Shown one piece after another: positions 13,178-19,977 of a DNA stretch of 21,802 nt (positions within the stretch are counted from its first letter, which is position 1; each line of letters opens with the position of its first letter). This DNA is from Spirochaetaceae bacterium. GTDB taxonomy: Bacteria > Spirochaetota > Spirochaetia > Treponematales > Breznakiellaceae. Position numbers and translations under genes: made by a program. The DNA lies in assembly GCA_031290205.1 (NCBI GenBank), contig JAITNZ010000134.1:1-21802 (forward strand), read 5' to 3'. Below the pieces are notes generated by a model. That model was not told where the DNA came from. It searched no databases and saw nothing but the letters and a program-made list of their open reading frames with translations.

Positions 13178-14848
13178 CCCCAGAGACTCGAACGCATCCA
13201 GCGCTTCCAGCAATTCTTCCCGCAGATTTTCGACTTGGCTTTTGTTTTTCAGCAAGAGCGCCTCTTTAAGCTGACGGACCAGGATCGCTATCTCGCCTGT
13301 TTTATCATTGCCGGCTTCAATTTGTTTTTCAGCTTTTCGGACAAGCGGACGAAACTGGCGTGCGCCGTCTGCTTTTTCCCATTTTGTCAAATCAAAAACC
13401 GGTTTCGCCTTTACACCGGTGGTGCTAATCTCGGCTGAAACCTGCTTGCCTGTGGAAACAATGCTACCCTTTACCTGCAAGATCCCGTTCATGTCGTAGC
13501 TGAAACTTATCTCTATTGACTCTTCGCCAACCTTTGCCGGAGGAATACCCGTTAAAAGAACATCGCCAAGCCGCTCGTTGTTATCGGGATTGGTGGAATC
13601 CCCCTGATACACATCAATTCTCACCGAAGTCTGGTAATCACTCGATGGAATGTAGATTTTTGATTTTTCGGTAGGAATCGTCGTGTTCCGCGGAATAAGC
13701 GGGTCGAACACCAGCCGTCTCTCAAGAAAACCATTGTGCAATACCGACGTTCCCAGCGTGTAGGGACAAACATCCGTCAAGACCAGATCTGCGTTGTTGA
13801 GGCTTCCTTCGAGTAATCCCGCCTGAATGGCGGCGCCACGGGCAACCGTCAAATCCGGGTCCACGAGCGAGTGCGGTGTGGCGGAAAGGCTCTCTGCCAC
13901 CAGCTTTTTCACGCAGGGAATGCGGGTCGAACCCCCGACAAGGAGGATGACGTTGAGGTCCTGCGGGGTGAATTTCGCGTCGGAAAGGGCGCTCATCATC
14001 GGCTCTTTGGTGGAGGCAACTTTTTCCTCCACCCACTGTTCAAATTCTGTCCGCGTGACGGTTTTTTCGATCGAAACCGGTTTGCCGTCGTTGTCTGTCA
14101 GCAGGAAGGGCAGAGAGACCTGATGCTCATCATGGTCGCTCAGCCTGATTTTGCATTCCTCTGCCGCCTTTTTCAGGCGCATCAGGGCGCGTTCATCCGT
14201 GCCCGCCTCCGCAAGGTTGCGCATGACGATTTCGTCAAAATCCTTGCCACCCAGTTGGTTGTTGCCGCAGCTCGCCTTTACATCAATAACGCCTTCAAAC
14301 ATTTCTAGCACGGTCACATCCAGCGTGCCGCCGCCCAGGTCGTAAACAAGCACGTTGGTACATTCCTTGAGGTTTGAAAGCCCGTAATCCAGCGCAGCTG
14401 CGGTCGGCTCGTTGAGAATCCGCTCCACCTGCAAACCGGCGAGTTCCCCCGCCTTTGCCGTCGCCCTGCGCTGCGCATCGGTAAAGTATGCCGGCACCGT
14501 GATAACCGCCCGCTCAATCTTTTCGTTTAGAAAGCTTTCCGCGCAAGCGACAAGATAGCGCAACAGCATTGCTTGAATGTCTTCGGGCGCATAGTCCTTG
14601 TTGTGTGCGTGCAATGCTTCACTGCTGCCGGTAAGCCGCTTCACTTCCATAAAGGTGCAGTCGGGGCGGGTGAACAGATACTCGGCGGCTTCCTCGCCAA
14701 CCAGCACGCTACCATCCTCCCTAATATGCACCACTGAGGGAGTAATCAGTTTCCCCTGTGTGTTGGGAATCAACTTGGGCGTGCCGTTCACGATGCACGC
14801 TATCTCCGATGTGGATGTCCCTAAATCAATCCCGACGATTCTACTCAT
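13166..14848 (-). CDS. Short Hsp70 (DnaK-like) chaperone
   Basis: This ATP-driven chaperone has 560 residues, against about 610-640 for DnaK. The nucleotide-binding domain is well kept: GIDLGTSTSEIACI (6-19, DnaK has TTNS here), VITVPAYFTDAQRRAT (115-130), ILNEPTAAALDYGL (144-157), VYDLGGGTLDVTV (168-180) and LVGGSTRIP. The substrate domain begins near DVCPYTLGTSV and shows the usual GDVLLTGIPP and NGILQVKGS stretches. The C-terminal helical lid is short and ends SLGFFK, without the EEVD-like tail or disordered end. The start overlaps the GrpE-like stop by 8 bases (ATGAGTAG). It is thus a second, specialised Hsp70 rather than the housekeeping DnaK, which would normally sit beside a full dnaJ. 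Clients are unknown. Confidence 0.9.
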   Translation of the reverse strand: MSRIVGIDLGTSTSEIACIVNGTPKLIPNTQGKLITPSVVHIREDGSVLVGEEAAEYLFTRPDCTFMEVKRLTGSSEALHAHNKDYAPEDIQAMLLRYLVACAESFLNEKIERAVITVPAYFTDAQRRATAKAGELAGLQVERILNEPTAAALDYGLSNLKECTNVLVYDLGGGTLDVTVLEMFEGVIDVKASCGNNQLGGKDFDEIVMRNLAEAGTDERALMRLKKAAEECKIRLSDHDEHQVSLPFLLTDNDGKPVSIEKTVTRTEFEQWVEEKVASTKEPMMSALSDAKFTPQDLNVILLVGGSTRIPCVKKLVAESLSATPHSLVDPDLTVARGAAIQAGLLEGSLNNADLVLTDVCPYTLGTSVLHNGFLERRLVFDPLIPRNTTIPTEKSKIYIPSSDYQTSVRIDVYQGDSTNPDNNERLGDVLLTGIPPAKVGEESIEISFSYDMNGILQVKGSIVSTGKQVSAEISTTGVKAKPVFDLTKWEKADGARQFRPLVRKAEKQIEAGNDKTGEIAILVRQLKEALLLKNKSQVENLREELLEALDAFESLGFFK

Positions 14849-15644
14849 TATATAACTCCTCTTCGTTTTCTATATCGTCATTGTCTCTATCATTATTGTC
14901 TCTATCATCATTGTCTATATCCTCGTTGTCTATATCATCGTTTTCGATGCCATCGTTGTCTGTATCATCATTGTCTATATCATCGTTGTCTGTATCATCG
15001 TTGTCTATAGCCTCGTTGTCGATGTCCTCGTTGTCTATATTACCGTTATCAATGTCCTCGTTTTCTGTATCATCTCTATCATCATTTGCGGTATGCTCGG
15101 GTTGATTTCCTTTGCTCACGGTAACCACCGCCTTACGCAACACGGCGCCCAAGTAGCGATAACCGCTTTGCAACACACTGACAAGCTGCTCGCGGGGAAG
15201 CGGCGAATCGACGCCAGCTTGCACCGTGTGGAGGGTGGGGTCGAGTGTCTGCCCCGCCTCGCCTATGCGGGTAATCCCGCAATTTTCCAGCAGGAGACCT
15301 GAATTCTTCCAGAGGAGGGCGCCACCCCGCACCAGCTCTTCGCTGCCGCTCCGCTGTGAGTACGCGCAAAAATCCTCAAGAATATCACAAAGCCCCAGCG
15401 CCGTCCGCAACAACTGTGAGGCGCGGCTCTGCTCGGTTTTCAGCGCGTCTTGCCAAATGCCGGTATCCGCATCTTTCACGAGATCATAAATTTCTTCAAT
15501 TTGTAAAGAAAAATCGGTCTGCTTTCGGCTGAGCGCCGCCAGCAACTCCCGCTCCGCCAACGCAAGGTTCATCAGATCGCTTTGATAAAATGGCTCGGCT
15601 TCTTTCGCCAGCAACATATTCAGTTCATTTTCAAAATCCAGCAT
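14841..15644 (-). CDS. GrpE-like nucleotide exchange factor with Asp/Asn repeat tail
   Basis: GrpE helps Hsp70 release ADP. Of the 267 residues, about 1-130 are helical and little conserved. At 134-178 the GrpE head is recognisable: LDPTLHTVQAG, LVSVLQSGYRYLGAVLRKA and VVTVSKG match the family's DPxLHEAV, VLQKGY and VLRPA.V.VSK. Residues 191-260 are 14 perfect-length units of five residues, consensus D-D-I-D-N, followed by EEELYNE. The tail is strongly acidic and must be disordered; no GrpE that I know carries such a tail. The gene overlaps the Hsp70 start by 8 bases, which supports the assignment. An AGGAAGGG lies just before the ATG, and a -10-like TACAAT lies about 26 bases before it. The GrpE call is from motifs and context, not a search. 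Confidence 0.75.
   Translation of the reverse strand: MLDFENELNMLLAKEAEPFYQSDLMNLALAERELLAALSRKQTDFSLQIEEIYDLVKDADTGIWQDALKTEQSRASQLLRTALGLCDILEDFCAYSQRSGSEELVRGGALLWKNSGLLLENCGITRIGEAGQTLDPTLHTVQAGVDSPLPREQLVSVLQSGYRYLGAVLRKAVVTVSKGNQPEHTANDDRDDTENEDIDNGNIDNEDIDNEAIDNDDTDNDDIDNDDTDNDGIENDDIDNEDIDNDDRDNNDRDNDDIENEEELYNE
14865..15074 (-). repeat. 15-bp coding tandem repeat, 14 units
   Basis: In the GrpE-like gene, 14 units of 15 bases encode D-D-I-D-N-like pentapeptides. Typical units on the plus strand read TTGTCTATATCATCG or TTGTCTGTATCATCG. Because the unit is a multiple of three, gain or loss of units changes tail length without a frameshift. Confidence 0.9.
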
Positions 15645-15725
15645 GTCCCTTCCTGTATTTTGTCATTGTATCAGAATTTGGCGCTTTTTGAAAAGCCCCC
15701 TTCAACATGGGTCCCCTAAAAAGTC

Positions 15726-16124
15726 CTAACGCGGAAGGGTTATATACTTGCTGTATACGTCACTCGTGCCCTCACCTGTGTTCATAAACATTCGAAAACT
15801 CGTATTCGTCGGTATCGCTGCTATGTTACTGTATATGCTCCAGAGCGTCCGATTTTGAAGAATAGAGCAGAGATCATCAAGCCGTGCTATTGCTTCAGAT
15901 TCCGTGCCGACAAAACCGGAACTGTTGGGATTGTTAAAATAAGTGCTGATGGCAAAGGCTACCAGCTCTTGTGCCCTCGCGGCAGATCGAAAAGCATCAG
16001 TCCATCTGTCTGTTGATACCAAGAACCCATTTTCCGCCATGCGACAACTGGTGAACAATATCGGCATTGCACAGAGGACGATGAGTAACGGAAGCCACAA
16101 AATCTTTTTTTGGATTTTATTCAT
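15726..16124 (-). CDS. Small lipoprotein of unknown function
   Basis: The 132-residue product starts MNKIQKKILWLPLLIVLCAM and reaches a lipobox FTSC with Cys27 as the lipidation site. The mature part (about 105 residues) is not recognised; it has a helical stretch (WTDAFRSAARAQELVAFAIS) and a C-terminal segment rich in Ser/Thr/Asn. The frame extends to 16229, but the ATG at 16124 is chosen because GGAG lies 6 bases before it and it gives a proper signal peptide. A promoter lies just upstream. It is next to the Hsp70 cluster on the same strand, 81 bases ahead of the GrpE-like gene, so read-through is possible, though that gene appears to have its own promoter. Confidence 0.65.
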   Translation of the reverse strand: MNKIQKKILWLPLLIVLCAMPILFTSCRMAENGFLVSTDRWTDAFRSAARAQELVAFAISTYFNNPNSSGFVGTESEAIARLDDLCSILQNRTLWSIYSNIAAIPTNTSFRMFMNTGEGTSDVYSKYITLPR

Positions 16125-16158
16125 AATTTCTCCACAAGTTTTAATAAACTTTTCGATA

Positions 16159-16187
16159 ATACTAACGATATCCAAAACCATTGTCAA
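16159..16187 (-). promoter_or_regulatory. Promoter of the small lipoprotein gene
   Basis: On the minus strand TTGACA (16187-16182) is a perfect -35 box, followed by a 17-base spacer and TAGTAT (16164-16159). The leader is about 30 bases and holds the ribosome binding site. Confidence 0.6.
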
Positions 16188-16392
16188 GAGGTCGTTCGTA
16201 CATTTTATCGAACTATTAACATATCTCACGGCAGCCCGTCTTCCCCCGCTTCCCTTTTCCCTGCTCTCGTTAAATCAGTAGCCTTCCGACACGAGGCGCC
16301 TTTCTAGCATTGAAATCACATTTTATCGGCAGTCGCTCTAAATTGTGTCTCAAAATTCTCGATGCTACCATCGTCCCTTTTCCCGCGCCCTC
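16188..16392. other. Divergent intergenic region, no further feature seen
   Basis: Between the lipoprotein promoter and the atpK promoter there are about 200 bases in which I see no gene, strong hairpin or repeat. The two promoters fire outward, so any shared regulator would act here. Confidence 0.5.
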
Positions 16393-16422
16393 TTGTTTAT
16401 AAAGTAAAAAACAGCATATAAT
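16393..16422 (+). promoter_or_regulatory. Promoter of the atpK-atpF-tyrA-rhomboid run
   Basis: TTGTTT (16393-16398), an 18-base spacer and a perfect TATAAT (16417-16422). It is followed by AGGAG (16434-16438) six bases before the ATG at 16445. Confidence 0.7.
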
Positions 16423-16444
16423 CAGCGTATCTTAGGAGAAATAC

Positions 16445-16738
16445 ATGAAAAAACTATTTGTATTCGTAAGCGTATTTTTTGCGCCGGCGGCTCTTTTTGC
16501 ACAGGCGGCGGAAGGAGCGGCGGAGGCGGGGAGCGGCGTCAAATACGTTGCCGCGGCGGTCGCCGTCGGGCTTGCCTGTATCGCCGGCGGAATCGCCGTG
16601 GGGCAAATCGGCGCGGCGGCTATGGGCGCCATGAGCGAAAATGCCGAGATTTCGGGTAAGGCGATGCCTTTCGTCGGTTTGGCGGAAGGCATCTGCCTCT
16701 GGGGCTTCCTCGTCGCCCTCCTCATCCTGATTCTCTAA
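16445..16738 (+). CDS. atpK: V-type ATP synthase subunit K (membrane rotor)
   Basis: Subunit K forms the membrane ring of V/A-type ATPases and carries the ion across the membrane. The 97-residue protein has a signal-like N-terminus (MKKLFVFVSVFFAPAALFAQ), then one hairpin of two membrane segments: about 34-56, rich in Gly/Ala with AGGIAVGQIGAAAMG, and about 74-97. The ion-binding carboxylate is Glu81 in FVGLAEGICLWG. One hairpin per protein is the smaller, archaeal-like form; other bacterial K subunits have two. The ribosome binding site is good and the gene has its own promoter. Subunit F follows with no gap. The catalytic A/B and the other subunits are not in this window. Confidence 0.88.
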   Translation: MKKLFVFVSVFFAPAALFAQAAEGAAEAGSGVKYVAAAVAVGLACIAGGIAVGQIGAAAMGAMSENAEISGKAMPFVGLAEGICLWGFLVALLILIL

Positions 16739-17119
16739 GTGGATTACTTTTTCATCGGGGAAAGCGAACTGCTCAGCGCTTTCCAGTTTGCCGGAGTCGG
16801 CGGTACGGCTGTATCGAACAAAGATGAGGCGATCTCAGCCTTCCACAAAATAACCGCCTCTTCACAGGTGGCGCCTCACCTAGTAGCGGGAGCTCGTGCA
16901 GAAATGGCAACTCGCACAGAATCAGGGGGGGAAGCAAAAAAAACAAAAATACTCATCCTCACTGAGCAGGCGGCGGATTGGATGGGGGATGAGCTTACCG
17001 AGTGGCAGCTTTCCGGCGCGTATCCGTTGATAGTGGAACTGCCCGGCTTAGGCGGAAAGATTGTCGGCAGGAAGAGCCTCGTCGATGCGATACGGGAGGC
17101 TATCGGCATCCATGTCTAG
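16739..17119 (+). CDS. atpF: V-type ATP synthase subunit F
   Basis: Subunit F belongs to the central stalk that couples rotation to ATP hydrolysis or synthesis. The 126-residue protein shows the family's start (YFFIGESELLSAFQFAGV), the GGTAVSNKDEA segment, KILILTEQAADWM and the ending PLIVELPGLGGKIVGRKSL. The start is a GTG immediately after the stop of atpK, without a ribosome binding site, so it depends on translation of atpK. Its stop is overlapped by the tyrA start. In the V-type naming this subunit is F (NtpG in some systems); it is unrelated to F-type subunit b, which shares the symbol. Confidence 0.88.
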   Translation: MDYFFIGESELLSAFQFAGVGGTAVSNKDEAISAFHKITASSQVAPHLVAGARAEMATRTESGGEAKKTKILILTEQAADWMGDELTEWQLSGAYPLIVELPGLGGKIVGRKSLVDAIREAIGIHV

Positions 17120-18035
17120 GGAAAAGAAAATTTTCGGGTTTGCAGGCTTAGGGCTGATGGGCGGCTCGTTTGCGCGGGCGATTCGCGTTGTATCGGGAAA
17201 TACCGGCGGGCAATGGCTTCGAGCGGACAGCATTCTGGCGCTCGATACCAACCCGCGCACCTTGCAAAGCGCCCTTGAAAGCGGAATTATCGACGAAGGC
17301 TTCCCCCCCGAGCGCGCCTGCGAGATGCTCCGACGCTGCGATTTCGTGTTTATCTGCCTTTATCCGCAAGATGCGATAGATTTTGCCCGGAAACACCGCG
17401 AGGATTTTAAGACCGGCGCGATTGTTACCGACATTTCCGGTGTCAAAACCGCCATAACCAGCGAATTTCCCGCGCTTTTCCGCCCCGATGTCGATTTTAT
17501 CTGCGGGCACCCGATGGCAGGCAGCGAAAAAGAAGGTTTTGCCGCCTCAGATTGGAATATTTTTAAGGGGCGGAACTATATTTTGATGCCGCTGCCCGCC
17601 AATCAGCCTGAAAACGTGCGCTTTTTCAAAGATTTGATGTGGAAAATCGGCTTTACGCGGATTACCGAGACCACAGCCGGCGAGCATGACCGGAAAATAG
17701 CTTTTACCAGCCAGCTCTGCCATGTCATCGCGTCCGCCCTCGTGGAAAGCGCGGAGGATGCGGAAATCACCGCATTCGGCGGCGGCAGTTTTGAAGACCT
17801 CACCCGCATCGCGATGATAAACGCGCCGCTCTGGACAGAGCTTTTCCTTGCAAACAAACAAAATCTGCTGTCCCATATCGCCGCCTTCGAAACCGCCCTC
17901 CTCAAAATGAAAAATTATATCGAGGAGGATAACGAAACCGCGCTCGTCCGCACGCTGGAACAGGTTCGCGAAAAGCGCACCGCGATGATGCGGCGGGAAA
18001 GTTTCCCGCACCAGAAGGAGTTTTCAACAAAATGA
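17112..18035 (+). CDS. tyrA: Prephenate dehydrogenase
   Basis: This NAD(P)-dependent enzyme converts prephenate to 4-hydroxyphenylpyruvate in tyrosine synthesis. The 307-residue protein has the dinucleotide-binding motif GLGLMGGS (12-19) and an Asp ending the second strand (LALDTNP). It also has VTDISGVK (105-112) and the catalytic HPMAGSEKEGF (His133 onward). The helical dimerisation half follows (FTSQLCHVIASAL, GGGSFEDLTRIA). The frame opens at 17061, but I choose the ATG at 17112, which overlaps the atpF stop by 8 bases, has a GGGAGG 12 bases before it and starts right before the first beta strand. It is a stand-alone TyrA, with neither a chorismate mutase nor an ACT domain. The next start overlaps its stop by 4 bases (ATGA). 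Confidence 0.93.
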   Translation: MSREKKIFGFAGLGLMGGSFARAIRVVSGNTGGQWLRADSILALDTNPRTLQSALESGIIDEGFPPERACEMLRRCDFVFICLYPQDAIDFARKHREDFKTGAIVTDISGVKTAITSEFPALFRPDVDFICGHPMAGSEKEGFAASDWNIFKGRNYILMPLPANQPENVRFFKDLMWKIGFTRITETTAGEHDRKIAFTSQLCHVIASALVESAEDAEITAFGGGSFEDLTRIAMINAPLWTELFLANKQNLLSHIAAFETALLKMKNYIEEDNETALVRTLEQVREKRTAMMRRESFPHQKEFSTK

Positions 18036-18694
18036 ACATCCTCCGAAAACCCTTTCGCTGGAGCTACCGCAATGTAACGCTCTATCTTATCGGCATCAAC
18101 ATCGCCGTTTTTATCCTGCAAACATTAGCCGGACGCGTCATGTTTCAGCTTGAAGGCGGGCGCATCAGTTTTGTCCAATTACTGGCGTTAAACCCCATCT
18201 TAATCATGAAATACGGCATGTATTGGCAATTCGCCACCTATATGTTCGCCCACGGCGGCGTCTCGCACATACTCTTCAATATGCTGGCGCTCTTCATATT
18301 CGGTAGACAACTCGAACAGCACATCGGCAGCCGCGAATTCCTCCTATACTACCTGCTTACCGGTGCCGCCGCCGGCGTCCTCTCATTCGCCTTTTATATC
18401 ATCAGCGGCGCATACTATGTCAGCCTGCTCGGCGCATCCGGCGCGCTCTTCGCCGTGCAGTTAGCCTACGCCGCCTTCTTCCCCAACAACCTCATCTACA
18501 TCTGGGGCATCCTCCCCCTGCGCGCCCCCATCATGGTGCTGGTCTTCACCGCCATCGAACTCTTTTCCGGCGTGTTCGGCTTCAGCAGCAGCGTCGCGCA
18601 CTTCACCCACCTCTTCGGCTTTGCCGCCGGCTTTGTCTATTTCCTCATCCGCTGGCGCGCCAACCCTTTCAAAATGATGTTTCACTCATCGTAA
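18032..18694 (+). CDS. Rhomboid-family intramembrane serine protease
   Basis: Rhomboids cut membrane proteins inside the lipid bilayer. The 220-residue protein has six membrane segments. The catalytic pair is visible as Ser136 (LLGASGALFA) and His193 (FTHLFGFAAGF, the H-x-x-G form). The oxyanion residues His79 and Asn83 lie in HGGVSHILFNMLALFIFG. Its length matches the basic six-segment class. It is translationally coupled to tyrA (ATGA overlap), with no obvious functional link. Substrates are not known. Confidence 0.92.
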   Translation: MNILRKPFRWSYRNVTLYLIGINIAVFILQTLAGRVMFQLEGGRISFVQLLALNPILIMKYGMYWQFATYMFAHGGVSHILFNMLALFIFGRQLEQHIGSREFLLYYLLTGAAAGVLSFAFYIISGAYYVSLLGASGALFAVQLAYAAFFPNNLIYIWGILPLRAPIMVLVFTAIELFSGVFGFSSSVAHFTHLFGFAAGFVYFLIRWRANPFKMMFHSS

Positions 18695-18751
18695 TGCCCC
18701 TTGCAGGAAATTATTTCCAGATTTTGATTTTCATCGCCTATGTTACGGCTA

Positions 18752-18767
18752 AATGCCTTTTGGCATT
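18752..18767 (+). other. Small hairpin after the rhomboid gene
   Basis: AATGCC-TTTT-GGCATT forms a 6-bp stem. It lacks a T-run and is at best a weak 3' end signal for the atpK-to-rhomboid transcript. Further pairing with GATGCC at about 18785-18792 is possible. Confidence 0.3.
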
Positions 18768-18827
18768 CAAGGCTTCGGGCTTGCCGATGCCTTTTAGAAA
18801 ACCGTTTCGTTGAATTGTGCGCAATTT

Positions 18828-18891
18828 GTTCGTGTGGTTCGTGCCGTTCGCGGTTATTATTCGAATTCGGAATTGCTGGCGCCTAAGGCGC
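18828..18891. repeat. Intergenic repeat and hairpin before the Rpn gene
   Basis: TTCGTGTGGTTCGTGCCGTT and CGCGGTTATTATTCG resemble the dispersed phrases near 900 and 10230. They are followed by GCGCCT-A-AGGCGC (18879-18891), a 6-bp inverted repeat. Confidence 0.35.
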
Positions 18892-18942
18892 AATGATTGA
18901 CCAAAAAGTGAGTTTCAAGCTATATTTCTGTAGGAGTAAGAT

Positions 18943-19809
18943 GTGCGGAAAGTGCGGATTGACGAAACAGACGAACTCGTAGATATATGCCGGGACAATG
19001 TTTTTAAGGCGGTTTTCACGAAGAACACACCCGTATCACGGGGCGCATTGTCCGCATTGCTCTCTTCGCTTGTCGGGCGCGAGCTGACGGTGCAGGCGAT
19101 AACGGCAAACGAGCCGCCTGTCGAAAACGTCAGGGACCGTCAGATACGTTTTGATATTGCCTGCAAAGCGGAGACAGGCGAATTAGCAAATGTTGAGATG
19201 ACGCTCTACCCCGATACACTTGAGCCGCTCAGGCTTGAGTTTCATTCGGGGAAATTGTTTTCAGGACAGGACATATACGGTCGGGATAAGTCATTCAGCG
19301 ATTTGCAGTATACATATCAAATATCATTTTTGGTTCACAAGAGTTTTTTTCCGGACAATGAGCTGGTTCATTGTTTTGAATACTTTGACCCGATACGAAA
19401 AATAGCGCTGGGCGGCAGGAGCCGGATAATTACAGCAGAGTTGCAAAAGTTAGACACGATAATCGATAAATCCGTGAACGAGATGAACGGACAGGAACAC
19501 TGGTCGGTGTTTTTCCGTTATATATGCGACAAAACAAAACGCGAAAAGATTAACGGAATTTTAGAATGCGAGGAGGGAATCGCAATGGCAAGTGAAGTAT
19601 TGTTGACAATCAGCAAGGACGAGGTCGAACGCGCCCGACTATTGAGCGAGTATAAATACAAAACCGACTTACAGAGCCAGCGGGTTGATGCAAGACGGGA
19701 AGGCTTGCAGGAGGGCTTGCAGAAAGGCTTGCAGAAAGGTAGAAATGAATTGCTGGATCTTCTAAAAAGCGGCGCGGCGCCGGAAGAAATAATAAAACGC
19801 TATACTTAG
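18943..19809 (+). CDS. Rpn-type PD-(D/E)XK nuclease (transposase-like)
   Basis: Proteins of this family are PD-(D/E)XK nucleases linked to horizontal transfer and RecA-independent recombination. The 288-residue protein opens with DNVFKAVFTKN, a typical family start. The catalytic strand pair is RFDIACKAETGELANVEM, with Asp71 and Glu85; the residue after Glu-Met is Thr where Gln is usual, so activity is uncertain. The C-terminus carries the family's short repeats (EGLQEGLQKGLQKG, encoded by a 12-bp tandem repeat at about 19703-19738) and a LLKSGAAPEEIIKRYT tail. The start is GTG at 18943, with TAGGAG six bases before it; an ATG two bases upstream is in another frame and closes soon. It is a single-gene unit between intergenic repeat stretches. 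Confidence 0.85.
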   Translation: MRKVRIDETDELVDICRDNVFKAVFTKNTPVSRGALSALLSSLVGRELTVQAITANEPPVENVRDRQIRFDIACKAETGELANVEMTLYPDTLEPLRLEFHSGKLFSGQDIYGRDKSFSDLQYTYQISFLVHKSFFPDNELVHCFEYFDPIRKIALGGRSRIITAELQKLDTIIDKSVNEMNGQEHWSVFFRYICDKTKREKINGILECEEGIAMASEVLLTISKDEVERARLLSEYKYKTDLQSQRVDARREGLQEGLQKGLQKGRNELLDLLKSGAAPEEIIKRYT

Positions 19810-19977
19810 CTTGTTTTTCAAAAACGGCTTAAAAACCAAGAAGAATTTTAACCGCACAGTCGAATGAAAAATCCACTATGACAATAGCAATAATTGATGT
19901 CGGCATGAAAAGGGCATTTTGTTCATATTTTATTCACAATCGTCCTGTATTGTCGGTGCAGAAAGATTGAGGGAAAT
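19810..19977. other. Intergenic stretch before the copper gene
   Basis: AAGAATTTTAACCGCAC near 19848-19864 is the inverse of the phrase at about 925-940 (TTAAAATTCTT). No convincing promoter was found. GAGGG (19969-19973) four bases before the ATG at 19978 is the ribosome binding site of the next gene. Confidence 0.4.

Noticed and set aside
14865..15074. CRISPR array
   Set aside because: The units are contiguous 15-mers within a coding frame with no unique spacers, and no cas genes are present.
14758..15105. Ser/Leu-rich open frame opposite the GrpE-like tail
   Set aside because: It is the antisense reading of the 15-base repeat and gives a low-complexity product.
15645..15725. CIRCE heat-shock operator before the chaperone cluster
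   Set aside because: No TTAGCACTC-N9-GAGTGCTAA-like sequence is present in the gap upstream of the GrpE-like gene.
17061..17111. Longer tyrA start
   Set aside because: It would overlap atpF by 59 bases and add residues before the first beta strand; the ATG at 17112 fits better.
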